The position numbers were made by a program, and so were the translations under genes. Source: Flavobacterium limi (GTDB taxonomy: Bacteria > Bacteroidota > Bacteroidia > Flavobacteriales > Flavobacteriaceae). Taken from it: 64,000 bases of DNA. The notes under the pieces are model-generated. The model was not told the DNA's origin, did not search any database, and saw only the letters and a list, made by a program, of their open reading frames with translations. The stretch lies in the NCBI RefSeq assembly GCF_010645075.1, contig NZ_JAADZV010000005.1:1-64000 (forward strand), given 5' to 3'. Shown here piece by piece: positions 28,386 to 37,550 of the stretch (its first letter is position 1; every line of letters starts with the position of its first letter).

Positions 28386-28406
28386 AACTATAAACTAACA
28401 ACTATA
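28386..28406 (+). repeat. AACTAnn tandem, three 7-nt units
   Basis: AACTA recurs at 28386, 28393 and 28400, 14 nt before the ATG at 28421. It is one of several short-period spacer repeats in the window. Three units is a weak array on its own. Confidence 0.45.
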
Positions 28407-28420
28407 AAATAAAATAATAT

Positions 28421-30448
28421 ATGACTACAAACACGATTCTATTATTACTACTTTCTTTAGTAATAGCTGGTGGATTGTCGTATTTTCAATATTTTTATAA
28501 AGCCAAAAGTTATTCGAATGTGAATATACTTTTGGCTTTTTTACGTTTTTTAGTCATTTTCGGATTATTGGTTTTACTGATTAATCCTGTTATGACGAAA
28601 AATTCGCTTCAGGTTACCAAAACGCCCTTGGCAATTGCGGTTGACAATTCGAGTTCTATAACAGCTTTAAAATCTGATAAAAAAGTTACTGAATTATATC
28701 AGAAACTGATTTCAAATCCTGCTCTTAAGGACAAATTTGAAATCCAGTCGTATCAGTTTGATGCCGATTTTAAACCTTCGGACAAGTTTGATTTTAAAGG
28801 AAAACAGACTAATCTTGATGAAGTAGCAAAGAATTTAAAAAGCATCAATAAAAACCTGATTTTTCCAACGGTTATTATCACGGATGGAAATCAGACTACA
28901 GGAAACGATTATGTATATCGTTTTGATCCTGTTAATAAAGTTTATCCTTTGGTTGTGGGAGATACAGCCACTTTTTTTGATTTAAAAATCAATCAGTTAA
29001 ACGTAAACAAATACGCTTTTCATAAAAATAAATTCCCGGTTGAGATTTTTCTGCAATATGCGGGCACTAAAGCGGTAAATGCAGATTTTACAATTTCGCA
29101 GGGAAATTCAGTCTTAACCAGAGAGAAAGTTTCTTTTTCTCCTTCTAAAAAAACAGCTTCTTTAAATGTATTGCTCCCTGCTGATAAAGTTGGGCTTCAG
29201 ATTTTCAGGGCAAATGTTTCTTCTAACGTAAAAGAGAAAAACAGTTACAACAACATCAAGAACTTTGCAGTTGAAGTAATCGATCAAAAATCAACCATTG
29301 CAATCGTTTCCACAATAAATCATCCGGATATCGGGGCTTTAAAACGTTCGATTGAAACCAATGCACAGCGCAAAGTAATATTGGCTAAACCTAATGAAAT
29401 CGATAAATTAAACGATGTGTCTGTTTTGGTGCTGTATCAGCCAAATGGAGCCTTTAAGCCGATTTTTGATAATAATAAGTTAGCCGGAACAAATACTTTT
29501 ATCATTACTGGGAATAATACAGATTTTAATTACTTAAACCAAAAACAAAATAATCTGGTTTTTAAAATGAGCGGTCAAAGAGAAGATTATTTAACCGAAT
29601 TTCAATCGCAGTTCAATTTATTTGCCATTGAAAATATTGGTTTCGAAAATTTTCCGCCGCTTCAGAATTTATTCGGAAATATTACCACTAACGGAAATGT
29701 ATCGGTTTTGCTTTCGTCAAAAATCAGGAACGTTTCTACAAATGCACCTTTGTTGGCTTTCGCCGAAAATCAAAACAAACGTACTGCTTTTCTGTTAGGA
29801 GAAAACAGCTGGAAATGGCGTTTACAAAGTCATATTGACAATCAGTCGTTTGAAAAATACGATGTTTTTACAGATAAGATAATTCAGTTTCTGGCTTCCT
29901 CGGCTTCCAGAAAATCATTGGTTGTAACACACGAAAATTTTTATAATTCAGGAGAAGCTATTGTGATTAATGCACAATATTTCAACAAAAACTATGAGTT
30001 TGACGAAAAAGCCAGACTGACAATTACAGTTACAAATACTGAAACGAAGCAAAGCAAAAACTACGATTTATTAAAAGGAAATAACTCTTTTTCAGCCAAT
30101 TTGGATGGTCTGTCTGCAGGAAAATATACTTTTACGGTAAAAGAATTAAACAGCAATACGGTTTATTCCAGCCGTTTTGAGATTTTAGATTTTGATATCG
30201 AAAAACAGTTTGTAAATCCGGATGTTCAAAAACTGAAACAACTGGCTTTGCAAACCAATGGAAAAGCCTTTTTCGAAAACCAGGCAGATGATTTGATTCA
30301 AACTCTTCTGGAAAATAAAGAATACAAATCGATAGAGAAGAATATTTCAACCAAGACCCCTATAATTGACTGGGTTTGGTTATTGGTTTTAATTGCTGCT
30401 TTATTGACTACGGAATGGTTTGTCAGGAAGTATAATGGGCTTTTGTAA
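28421..30448 (+). CDS. von Willebrand factor A-like membrane protein
   Basis: The 675-residue protein has two N-terminal transmembrane helices (residues ~4-22 and ~37-57) and one at the C terminus (WVWLLVLIAALLTTEWFV). Between them is a VWA-like domain with a partial MIDAS (AVDNSSS near residue 72, TVIITDGNQTTGND), followed by long beta-rich extracytoplasmic segments. This layout is common in Bacteroidota membrane proteins related to BatA-type or glutamine-amidotransferase-like membrane proteins. Function is unknown; protein-protein contact at the envelope is likely. It stands 79 nt after fabG. Confidence 0.72.
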   Translation: MTTNTILLLLLSLVIAGGLSYFQYFYKAKSYSNVNILLAFLRFLVIFGLLVLLINPVMTKNSLQVTKTPLAIAVDNSSSITALKSDKKVTELYQKLISNPALKDKFEIQSYQFDADFKPSDKFDFKGKQTNLDEVAKNLKSINKNLIFPTVIITDGNQTTGNDYVYRFDPVNKVYPLVVGDTATFFDLKINQLNVNKYAFHKNKFPVEIFLQYAGTKAVNADFTISQGNSVLTREKVSFSPSKKTASLNVLLPADKVGLQIFRANVSSNVKEKNSYNNIKNFAVEVIDQKSTIAIVSTINHPDIGALKRSIETNAQRKVILAKPNEIDKLNDVSVLVLYQPNGAFKPIFDNNKLAGTNTFIITGNNTDFNYLNQKQNNLVFKMSGQREDYLTEFQSQFNLFAIENIGFENFPPLQNLFGNITTNGNVSVLLSSKIRNVSTNAPLLAFAENQNKRTAFLLGENSWKWRLQSHIDNQSFEKYDVFTDKIIQFLASSASRKSLVVTHENFYNSGEAIVINAQYFNKNYEFDEKARLTITVTNTETKQSKNYDLLKGNNSFSANLDGLSAGKYTFTVKELNSNTVYSSRFEILDFDIEKQFVNPDVQKLKQLALQTNGKAFFENQADDLIQTLLENKEYKSIEKNISTKTPIIDWVWLLVLIAALLTTEWFVRKYNGLL

Positions 30449-30481
30449 ATCTTTTAAATAGTATGAAATTAAATTTTGCTA

Positions 30482-31270
30482 ATGACGAATTTTTCCAAAA
30501 AGAATAATCAAAAAGAAGATCTTGTTTTTAATAAATTTAAAAACAAACTGGAAATCAAAGGTTTAATTATTGAGTCTGTTGATGAAGATAGATTTATTTA
30601 TATAAATATAGGAGAATCTGATTTGAAAATTAGCTTAGAAAATGTTAGGCGTAATTATGAAAGAGATTCTGATGAAAGTCATATTGATGAATTAGTTGAT
30701 GTAATTGTGGCACATTCATTAAAAAATGAGGATTGGGAAAGTATAAAGGATAAAATCTACATTCAATTTATTCCAAATGATTTTGATTTTGAAAACATAG
30801 TAAATGAAAAAGTCACTAATGAATTTAGTAAAGTTTTTGTCCTTAATATAAATAATGGTTTTTCATTTATAACTAAAGAAGACTTATTTGATTGGAAAAA
30901 AGATTTAAGCGAATTAGAAAAACAAGCTGATTATAATTTAGAAAGGTTATTAGATAAAGTAAAAATAGAGTTTGAAGATGTTGATAATCATAAGCTTGGA
31001 ATGATTAATATTGAAGAGGTTTCACTTAAGAGTTCTTGTCTATTTTATTCAAAAATAAAGAGTTTAGTTCAGGATAATATTGGTTTTCCATTTTATGCTG
31101 TCATTCCTGTAAGAGATTTTTGTTATATTTTTGCCGAAGAAGATTTAGAATATTTCTCTCAACGCCTTGGCTCGGTTGTTCTTGATGAATACAATAATTC
31201 GGGATATCCAATTACAACAGAAATATTAAGATTTTCTGAAACTGGTGTTGATGCAATAGGAAAATATTAA
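30482..31270 (+). CDS. uncharacterised protein, DUF1444-like C terminus
   Basis: This 262-residue soluble, acidic protein has no signal peptide. The C-terminal third (FPFYAVIPVRDFCYIFAEED ... YPITTEILRF) recalls the DUF1444/YtpQ family pattern, while the N-terminal part is not recognised. No catalytic motif is visible. The ATG at 30482 is preferred to a TTG at 30476. A 14-codon ORF in another frame begins at 30463 and is probably chance. It lies 33 nt after the VWA gene and 6 nt before a LysR gene. Confidence 0.6.
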   Translation: MTNFSKKNNQKEDLVFNKFKNKLEIKGLIIESVDEDRFIYINIGESDLKISLENVRRNYERDSDESHIDELVDVIVAHSLKNEDWESIKDKIYIQFIPNDFDFENIVNEKVTNEFSKVFVLNINNGFSFITKEDLFDWKKDLSELEKQADYNLERLLDKVKIEFEDVDNHKLGMINIEEVSLKSSCLFYSKIKSLVQDNIGFPFYAVIPVRDFCYIFAEEDLEYFSQRLGSVVLDEYNNSGYPITTEILRFSETGVDAIGKY

Positions 31271-31276
31271 TAAAAT

Positions 31277-32173
31277 ATGGATTTCCGCCTAAAAGTTTTC
31301 TATACCGTTGCGCTTCGCCTTAATTTTACTAAAGCGGCAACAGAATTGTATATCTCGCAGCCGGCAGTTTCAAAACACATTCAGGAACTTGAAGAAACCT
31401 ATAAAATCAAGCTTTTTGAACGAAACGGATCCAAAATAGCCTTAACTCCGGCAGGAGAAATTCTGCTGAAGCATACTAAAAACATCTTCGAAATTTATCG
31501 CGAAATCGACTTTGATATGAGTTCGTTTCGCAATGAGCGTCAGGGATTACTACGATTGGGTTCAAGCACCACCATTTCACAGTATATTATTTCGCCTGTT
31601 TTGGCGCGATTTCATCAGAAACAACAGGATATTAAAGTTAATTTACTCAATGGAAATACGGAACAGATTGAAAATGCCTTAATCAATAAGGAAATCGAAA
31701 TCGGAATCGTAGAAGGACAATCTAAAAATCAGTTGATTAAATATGTCCCGTTTATAAAAGATGAGCTAGTTTTGGTCTGCAGTGCTCAAAATCCTTTGGC
31801 AAAGCAAAACGAAATTTCACTTGAAGATTTAAAAGCAATAAAATTCATTACAAGAGAGCGCGGTTCCGGAACACTTGAAGTTATAGAATATGCTTTGAAA
31901 CAAGTTGGTGTAAAATTATCCGATCTGCAAATCGAAATGCAGTTAGGAAATACAGAAAGTATCAAATCTTATTTGTTGAATTCAGATTGTTTTGCTTTTA
32001 TGTCAATACATGCAGTAGGAAAGGAACTTAAAAATAATGAACTGATAGTTTTAGATGTAGAGAATTTAACAATTGAAAGATACTTTTACATCATTACATT
32101 ATTAGGAAAATCAGATGCTTTGTCTGAACTGTTTATTCAAAATATTTTGGCTTACTATAACCTGAAGTTATAG
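31277..32173 (+). CDS. LysR-family transcriptional regulator
   Basis: This 298-residue regulator has an N-terminal winged helix-turn-helix (FTKAATELYISQPAVSKHIQELEETYKIKLFERNG) and a C-terminal two-lobe effector-binding domain (residues ~90-298). It directly precedes a YeiH-type exporter on the same strand. LysR/YeiH pairs (CysL- or YeiE-like) are common and respond to sulfur compounds, so control of the next gene is inferred. Most LysR regulators are divergent from their target; this one is codirectional. Confidence 0.88.
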   Translation: MDFRLKVFYTVALRLNFTKAATELYISQPAVSKHIQELEETYKIKLFERNGSKIALTPAGEILLKHTKNIFEIYREIDFDMSSFRNERQGLLRLGSSTTISQYIISPVLARFHQKQQDIKVNLLNGNTEQIENALINKEIEIGIVEGQSKNQLIKYVPFIKDELVLVCSAQNPLAKQNEISLEDLKAIKFITRERGSGTLEVIEYALKQVGVKLSDLQIEMQLGNTESIKSYLLNSDCFAFMSIHAVGKELKNNELIVLDVENLTIERYFYIITLLGKSDALSELFIQNILAYYNLKL

Positions 32174-32248
32174 CCGATTGTATTTTACAATTGGCGAATT
32201 ACCTATAAACGGAAGACCTTTGTAAGGAAATATCAAAATTCCTTATTT

Positions 32249-33214
32249 TTGAAAACGAATCAGCATACCGTCGCCCATTTATTTGAAGTCAATCCTTTTC
32301 TTCAACAGCTTATTTTTGGAGCAGTAATCGTATTGTGTTTATTTTCAGTTATTTCACCACCAGTTGCTTTATTATTGGGAGTCCTGATTGTAAATGTATT
32401 CGGAAACCCATTTGTAGCCTTCAATCATAAAGCCATCACATTTCTATTGCAATTTTCGGTAGTAGGTTTAGGTTTCGGAATGAATGCTTCATCAGCCATT
32501 TCTGCAGGGCAAGAAGGATTTTTATTGACTGTTCTTTCAATTTTCAGCACACTTATCTTCGGAACACTTTTAGGGAAATGGCTGAAAACAGAGAAAAAAA
32601 CATCACACTTGATTTCGTGTGGTACCGCAATCTGTGGTGGAAGTGCCATCGCAGCCATTTCGCCAACAATCAAATCGAATGAAAATCAGACTTCAATCGC
32701 ATTGGGGGTTATTTTCATTTTAAACGCTATTGCCTTATTTGTTTTTCCGTTCGTCGGTCATCAATTGGATTTATCGCAGAGAGAGTTTGGTTTATGGTGT
32801 GCCATTGCGATTCATGACACGAGTTCAGTTGTTGGAGCGGCCAATAAATATGGGGCAGAAGCTTTACAAGTAGCTACAACCGTAAAACTCGCAAGAGCTT
32901 TATGGATTATTCCGATTTCAATTCTAACCGCAATTATTTTTAAAAATAAAAATTCAAAAACCAAGATTCCGTATTTTATTGGATTGTTTATTTTGGCCAT
33001 GATATTAAATACTTATGTACCACAAATCGCTATTCTGACGCCGGGTATTGTAGGAATAGCTAAGATTGGTTTAACAATAACACTGTTTTTAATTGGGGCA
33101 ACCTTAAATAATGAAACTTTAAAATCAGTAGGGGTAAAGCCTTTACTGCAAGGCGTTTTTCTTTGGATCTTTATTGCGGGTTTTGGTCTGCTGTCAATTT
33201 TTTATCTGAAATGA
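32249..33214 (+). CDS. YeiH-family putative sulfate exporter
   Basis: This ~321-residue integral membrane protein has nine to ten hydrophobic helices and the YeiH family signatures SCGTAICGGSAIAAISP and WCAIAIHDTSSVVGAA. The family is annotated as putative sulfate exporters from indirect evidence. No ATG occurs near the start; TTG at 32249 is the best candidate, which leaves a short cytoplasmic N terminus before helix 1. It follows the LysR gene by 75 nt and its stop lies one base from that of the convergent gene. Confidence 0.83.
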   Translation: MKTNQHTVAHLFEVNPFLQQLIFGAVIVLCLFSVISPPVALLLGVLIVNVFGNPFVAFNHKAITFLLQFSVVGLGFGMNASSAISAGQEGFLLTVLSIFSTLIFGTLLGKWLKTEKKTSHLISCGTAICGGSAIAAISPTIKSNENQTSIALGVIFILNAIALFVFPFVGHQLDLSQREFGLWCAIAIHDTSSVVGAANKYGAEALQVATTVKLARALWIIPISILTAIIFKNKNSKTKIPYFIGLFILAMILNTYVPQIAILTPGIVGIAKIGLTITLFLIGATLNNETLKSVGVKPLLQGVFLWIFIAGFGLLSIFYLK

Positions 33215-33215
33215 T

Positions 33216-34178
33216 TTATTTAATATTTGAGAATTTTACAGCAGGTTTACCAACAACTGTATACCATTTTCCATCAAATGAAAATCGCCTTTCAATAACA
33301 AAATTAAATTGCTTTTTCGTCTTTACCATTTCGCTTAACTCTTTTGGCATATCAATTTCAAAGTCATCTTCTGTTCCTTTGGCTTTTTTATAGAATCCGG
33401 TAGTAGTAATGGCAAAATCCCTAAAAAACTTTTTCTTACCATCATTTACAACTTTGTATGTACTGGACCATTCCGTACTGCCTTCTGCATTATTAGAAAG
33501 TCTGTAATCTGGTACTTCCATTAAAGTCTGGTATTTTCCGTTGAAACCTGCAATAAGGTAGAGGAAAGCATTATAGGGCCCGCCCGCACCTCCATTAGCA
33601 TGTATGAGCGAAAAAGCAAATTGATCTTCGCCTATTTCTGCCAGTTTCAAAACTGGAACTCTTGAAAAAGCTCCAAAAGCAGCAACTGCCGGCTGAAACG
33701 ATTTCATCTCCCAGATATTCCCGGTTTTTGAAAATTTTGCTAATCCTAATAGCCCTCCACTAAAACGACCTGTTTGCAAGCCATCGGCATCATAAACGGA
33801 GTGATTGAAAACCAGCATTTTGAATTCATTTCCCTTAGAGTCTTTGTAGCTTATTGTATTTTCAAGCCTTGTTGCCACACCTTCAGCATAAGGAAATAAT
33901 GGGTCTTCTTCAACTCCATTCACATCTTTGTAATATTCAGGACTACAGCTCGTGCATTTCCAGCTCATAAAAATATTATCATCCGAAAGGTTATAAAAAT
34001 TTCCGGGAAATAGTTGCTGCATGGTTTTTATTCCATTTAGAGGATCAGGAACTGTTAAAATTCTCTTTGTATTCAGAATCGTATCACTCACATTTTTTAA
34101 TTGTACAATATCGTCCTGTGCGGAACAAATCGAAATAGCAAGAAACAGAATACCTGAATAAATTTGGCGCATATACAT
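33216..34178 (-). CDS. uncharacterised exported protein
   Basis: This 320-residue protein has a clear signal peptide (ending near SICSAQD), so it is exported. I do not recognise the family. It contains WKCTSCSPEYY, a CxxC pair that could bind a metal or form a disulfide, and a glycine-rich ANGGAGGPYNAFLYLIAGF. The rest looks beta-rich. A second in-frame ATG at 34172 would also give a good signal peptide. It is a single minus-strand gene whose stop almost touches that of the YeiH gene. Confidence 0.7.
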   Translation of the reverse strand: MYMRQIYSGILFLAISICSAQDDIVQLKNVSDTILNTKRILTVPDPLNGIKTMQQLFPGNFYNLSDDNIFMSWKCTSCSPEYYKDVNGVEEDPLFPYAEGVATRLENTISYKDSKGNEFKMLVFNHSVYDADGLQTGRFSGGLLGLAKFSKTGNIWEMKSFQPAVAAFGAFSRVPVLKLAEIGEDQFAFSLIHANGGAGGPYNAFLYLIAGFNGKYQTLMEVPDYRLSNNAEGSTEWSSTYKVVNDGKKKFFRDFAITTTGFYKKAKGTEDDFEIDMPKELSEMVKTKKQFNFVIERRFSFDGKWYTVVGKPAVKFSNIK

Positions 34179-34308
34179 TTATTTTTTTAAGTAAAAATAG
34201 TACAAACTTTTGAAAAACGTTATAAAAACAACTTTAATGCAAACTTGTTGATAAACCAGGGTTGGATTTGATTAAAATTAAATTAGCGTAATATTAATCA
34301 GCACTATT

Positions 34309-34337
34309 TTGAATTATCTCTAAAATAAATAAATTTG
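34309..34337 (+). promoter_or_regulatory. promoter of the phospholipase-C-like gene
   Basis: TTG (34309-34311), 18-nt spacer, TAAATTTG (34330-34337), then 19 nt to the ATG. Both boxes and the spacing fit the Flavobacterium consensus. Confidence 0.75.
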
Positions 34338-34356
34338 CAGTTCAAATAAACTTCAA

Positions 34357-35358
34357 ATGAAAAACTTTAAAATTAAACCCAAACTAATTGCATTTTTCGC
34401 CATTGGAATTGGATTTATGACCCTGTCATGGGGAATTGTCGGCCACGAACGGATCAATAAAGCAGCAGTAATGGCACTTCCAAAACAATTACAAGTCTTT
34501 TTTTACAATCATATCGATTTTATAACGCAGGAAGCTTCTGTTCCGGATATTCGAAAGTATGCTTTAAAGTACAAAGATGAAAACCCGAGGCATTATATCG
34601 ATTTGGAAAATTTCAGTACTTCAATTGATAGCCTGCCTAAGACTTTAGAAGAAGCAACTAAAAAATATGACACAAAATTCCTGAACGATAACGGAATTTT
34701 ACCCTGGTATATTGAAGAAATGATGGTAAAATTGACAAAAGCTTTCAAAGAAAAAAATAGGGCAGAAATTTTATTTCTGGCTGCAGATTTAGGGCATTAC
34801 ATTGGCGATGCGCATATGCCACTGCACACTTCTGCTAACCATGATGGACAGTTGAGCAATCAAAAAGGAATTCACTCTCTTTGGGAAAGCAGACTGCCTG
34901 AGTTGTTTGTTAAAAATTATAAATTAAATGTACCGGAAGCTCAATATTATGAGGATGTTCATAAAGCAACATGGGACATGATCAGAGATACCCACAGTCT
35001 GGTTCAGACACTATTGGCAGTGGACAAAAAACTAAGAACTTCAACTCCTGAAAATCAGGTTTTCTTAGTGAATGCTGAAGGTAAAATCGTGAAAAGCAAA
35101 TATAATTCGGCCAGATTTTCAGATGAATATGCTGCAAAATTGCACACTGAATTAAACGGAATGGTCGAAAAACAAATGAAAAAAGCCATTACAGCAACAG
35201 CGAGTTTTTGGTACACAGCCTGGGTAAATGCCGGAAAGCCTGATTTAAGTGATTTAGATTCGAAGGAACTTACAAAACGTAACAGCAAAGCTTTAAAAGA
35301 AGATTTGAAATTATTCCAAAAAGGAAATCTTTTCGGAATGCAGAATCAAAATGATTAA
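34357..35358 (+). CDS. zinc-dependent phospholipase C-like (S1/P1-type fold) protein
   Basis: The 333-residue protein has an N-terminal membrane anchor or signal (IAFFAIGIGFMTLSWG) directly followed by the mature start W-G-I-V-G-H-E. In this family the N-terminal Trp coordinates zinc. HYIDLE, ADLGHYIGDAHMPLH and HSLWESRLPE supply the other His/Asp ligands of a trinuclear zinc site. The Zn-dependent phospholipase C family and S1/P1 nucleases share this site, so the substrate (phospholipid or nucleic acid) is uncertain. It has its own promoter and terminator. Confidence 0.82.
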   Translation: MKNFKIKPKLIAFFAIGIGFMTLSWGIVGHERINKAAVMALPKQLQVFFYNHIDFITQEASVPDIRKYALKYKDENPRHYIDLENFSTSIDSLPKTLEEATKKYDTKFLNDNGILPWYIEEMMVKLTKAFKEKNRAEILFLAADLGHYIGDAHMPLHTSANHDGQLSNQKGIHSLWESRLPELFVKNYKLNVPEAQYYEDVHKATWDMIRDTHSLVQTLLAVDKKLRTSTPENQVFLVNAEGKIVKSKYNSARFSDEYAAKLHTELNGMVEKQMKKAITATASFWYTAWVNAGKPDLSDLDSKELTKRNSKALKEDLKLFQKGNLFGMQNQND

Positions 35359-35372
35359 GAATATTTATTAAG

Positions 35373-35409
35373 AAAACAAAGGCAGCTCTATAAAAGCTGC
35401 CTTTGTTTT
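35373..35409. terminator. bidirectional terminator
   Basis: A perfect 15-bp stem (AAAACAAAGGCAGCT at 35373-35387 with AGCTGCCTTTGTTTT at 35395-35409) with a 7-nt loop lies between convergent genes. Confidence 0.9.
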
Positions 35410-35425
35410 AGTATTTAATGATAGT

Positions 35426-36328
35426 TTAATATAGTCTTGTAAATAATCCTTTTTTATTTCCTGATCCTCCACTGCCGGTAATTGTAATATGTCCGGTGTT
35501 TCCATTACCATCATAACCCCATGCTAAATTATTTGTTGCAGTATTATTTGTTACTGTATGCGCTACCTTTTGTCCGGCACTTCCTAATTTAAAGCCATTT
35601 CCATCTCCATTACTTCCAAAACCATTGTTACTGGCTGTGCAGTTTTTAATTGTAACAGTATATGGCTGGCCATATAAATCCCATCCGTCATCAGAATTAT
35701 GATTGGCAGAGCATTTTTCAAATACATTGTTTTTGCCTGCAGATAATTTACATGCATAACCATCAGCATTTTCTCCGGCATTAGCGGCATCGTAATTATC
35801 GTTTGATTTACAGGAAAGAATATAGTTATCATGTCCGCCATTGTAAATTTGCAAACCTGAATCACCATTTGATAATGTAGATACATTATAAACATAATTA
35901 TATCCGCCATTTTGAAAAACTATGCCACAGTCAGGAGCATTTCTAATCGTCATATTGGTGATGTTCCAATAGCTGCCATTTACTTTTACACCCCAGCTGC
36001 CAGAAGGTAGTCCGGAACAATTCAGGGTACCACCTGTAAGACTGATTTTTGAACTTGAGCTTCCGCTTTTGGCTAATTCTAAAGTCTTTGTAAGGTTTAT
36101 TGTTCCGCTAATTGTAATAACGTCCCCTGCAACAGCAGCAGCAACAGCAGATCGTAATGCATTTTCATTTGTAACGGTACTGTTTTTTGCTGTCAGAGAC
36201 TTATTTTCTGTTGTTGTTTCCTGAGATTCTGTAGCCATTTCGTTTTCTTTTACAGGAGTATCATTTGTTTCACAAGAAGCGAACAAAATAATGGAACACA
36301 TGATAAATAACTTAAAATTTGTTTTCAT
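35426..36328 (-). CDS. parallel beta-helix lipoprotein, PL9 pectate lyase-like
   Basis: This 300-residue lipoprotein has lipobox FASC and a low-complexity T/E-rich linker. From about residue 60 it is a right-handed beta-helix. The blocks GDSGLQIYNGGHDNYI, GENADGYACKLSAGKNNVF and NSDDGWDLYG match the Asp/Lys-rich calcium and catalytic region of polysaccharide lyase family 9, where Lys acts as base. It is about 100 residues shorter than Pel9A-type enzymes. Surface location and possible pectin or uronide cleavage are inferred. No other pectin gene is near. Confidence 0.75.
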   Translation of the reverse strand: MKTNFKLFIMCSIILFASCETNDTPVKENEMATESQETTTENKSLTAKNSTVTNENALRSAVAAAVAGDVITISGTINLTKTLELAKSGSSSSKISLTGGTLNCSGLPSGSWGVKVNGSYWNITNMTIRNAPDCGIVFQNGGYNYVYNVSTLSNGDSGLQIYNGGHDNYILSCKSNDNYDAANAGENADGYACKLSAGKNNVFEKCSANHNSDDGWDLYGQPYTVTIKNCTASNNGFGSNGDGNGFKLGSAGQKVAHTVTNNTATNNLAWGYDGNGNTGHITITGSGGSGNKKGLFTRLY

Positions 36329-36729
36329 AATAATTTGGTTTGGTTAAAATGAGGTTGTAAAACTGAAATTTCAAATACGTTAAATTGTTGATTTTCAATA
36401 ATTATTCATTTTGTAAACTTAAATAAAATTTTAATACAAAATTAAATTATATTTAAAAAAAATACTAAAAAATTATCAATAATAAATTTATTTTAAAAAA
36501 ACATTGAACTAATTCAATATTTTTTTAATTTTTTAGATATTTTTATCTGAGATTTTTATTCTGTATTTATGTTTTACAAGAAATATATAAAACATGTAAT
36601 TGTGTTTTGAATTTGTAAGCATGAAAAAAAAATATCAAAGCGGATATTTAGTTTATCATAAATAACGGAATCTGAAGAAGATTGACAAAGAGGCCGAAAA
36701 ATTTAATAAAAAGCAGAAATAAGAATTGG
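36329..36729. other. 400-nt AT-rich intergenic region
   Basis: This is the upstream region of the PL9-like gene and the downstream region of the 4HB sensor-like gene. It contains long A/T runs. No consensus promoter for the PL9-like gene is visible on the minus strand. The only coding-like signal is the broken small ORF at 36621-36722. Confidence 0.5.
36621..36722 (+). pseudogene. possible remnant small ORF with in-frame stop
   Basis: From ATG 36621 the frame reads 14 codons (MKKKYQSGYLVYHK), a TAA at 36663, then continues in the same frame for 18 codons of charged sequence (RNLKKIDKEAEKFNKKQK) to a TAA. The helix-like, lysine-rich second half looks coding, but so short a stretch may be chance. 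Confidence 0.2.
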
Positions 36730-37362
36730 TTAATTAAGACTTGGCGATCCTGGAATTTTAATATTTCTTTTATGTTTTTTTATAATGAGCAAATAAAAAG
36801 TAATTCCGCCCAAAACAACAAGTAAAGCAATTTCAAGTTGTCCCAGCGTATTATTACCGCTATGCATAGCATTGGCACTGGCTAATTTTACTTTTCCTTC
36901 CTTTACCTGAATTTCAGAAAGCTGATTCAGTGTGTTTAAAGCTTTGTCGCATAGGGGATCAATATGACTCCAGTTTTTATTCTGCACATCTTTGTTAATC
37001 GCAGAACAGGAAGCCAGAAAACTGTCAAAATGAATTTTTTCCTTAGGAGTCAGCACCGTTTTAAAATACAAATCATCAATGGTATGTATAATTTTCAAGG
37101 CGTTTTTAATTTCGTCATTTTTCGTAATATCATTCAGATTTTCTTTCTGTGCTTCCGCCTTTATATAATGAAGCTCATTTGCATATTGAAAAATATAATA
37201 AGCAACTACAAGCCTGTCATTATAAATAGTGTTAATATTTTCGTTGACATTTTTGGAATTCCGTAGTGTATTAAAGTTGTTTAGTAAAATGATTAGCATT
37301 ACAATCAGTAATATAAAAGCGGCTTTTGTTTTGTTGCTGTATTTTTTTAAAACGTTTCTCAT
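36730..37362 (-). CDS. membrane protein with four-helix-bundle (4HB_MCP-like) sensor domain
   Basis: This ~210-residue protein has two transmembrane helices, one near residues 13-30 (FILLIVMLIILL) and one near 180-200 (LALLVVLGGITFYLLII). They bracket an extracytoplasmic helical domain (YNDRLVVAYYIFQYANELHYI) like the 4HB ligand-binding module of chemoreceptors. There is no signalling output domain, only ~15 cytoplasmic residues, so it may be a stand-alone sensor or decoy partner. I chose the start MRNVLKK at 37362; an upstream in-frame ATG at 37404 adds 14 residues. Confidence 0.65.
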   Translation of the reverse strand: MRNVLKKYSNKTKAAFILLIVMLIILLNNFNTLRNSKNVNENINTIYNDRLVVAYYIFQYANELHYIKAEAQKENLNDITKNDEIKNALKIIHTIDDLYFKTVLTPKEKIHFDSFLASCSAINKDVQNKNWSHIDPLCDKALNTLNQLSEIQVKEGKVKLASANAMHSGNNTLGQLEIALLVVLGGITFYLLIIKKHKRNIKIPGSPSLN

Positions 37363-37443
37363 TATAAAAAAGCTCTTTCTCTCAAAGGTAAGAATTTGTA
37401 TCAAATATAAGGTTTTGATATGTAGTAATTTAGGGTTTTATTA

Positions 37444-37520
37444 GGAGCATTTTCCTGCTGTCCGCTATATCTTTACTGCCGAACCCCGGCAGCAAAGGAT
37501 GTCGCTTCCATCAGGGCTAG
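37444..37520 (-). ncRNA. structured RNA element, copy B (Flavo-1-like)
   Basis: On the minus strand this reads CTAGCCCTGATGGAAGCGAC, ATCC, a hairpin, then GATATAGCGGACAGCAGGA. It matches copy A (27490-27565) in all conserved blocks. The hairpin TTTGCTGCCG/CGGCAGTAAA has one G-U pair on this strand, which would be an A-C mismatch on the other, so the minus orientation is favoured. It lies between the stop of the LTA-synthase-like gene and the start of the 4HB gene. Confidence 0.65.
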
Positions 37521-37550
37521 AGTTTAGGTTTCATAACACCAAAAGTCTTA

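Noticed and set aside
30463..30507. 14-codon ORF starting ATG 30463 before the DUF1444-like gene
   Set aside because: Very short, out of frame with the downstream gene and overlapping its start; no supporting signal.
35584..35910. A 108-codon minus-strand frame inside the PL9-like gene
   Set aside because: It is an alternative frame of the same strand over the beta-helix repeats, rich in Met and Ile, with no start context. The PL9 frame has lipoprotein signal and family motifs.
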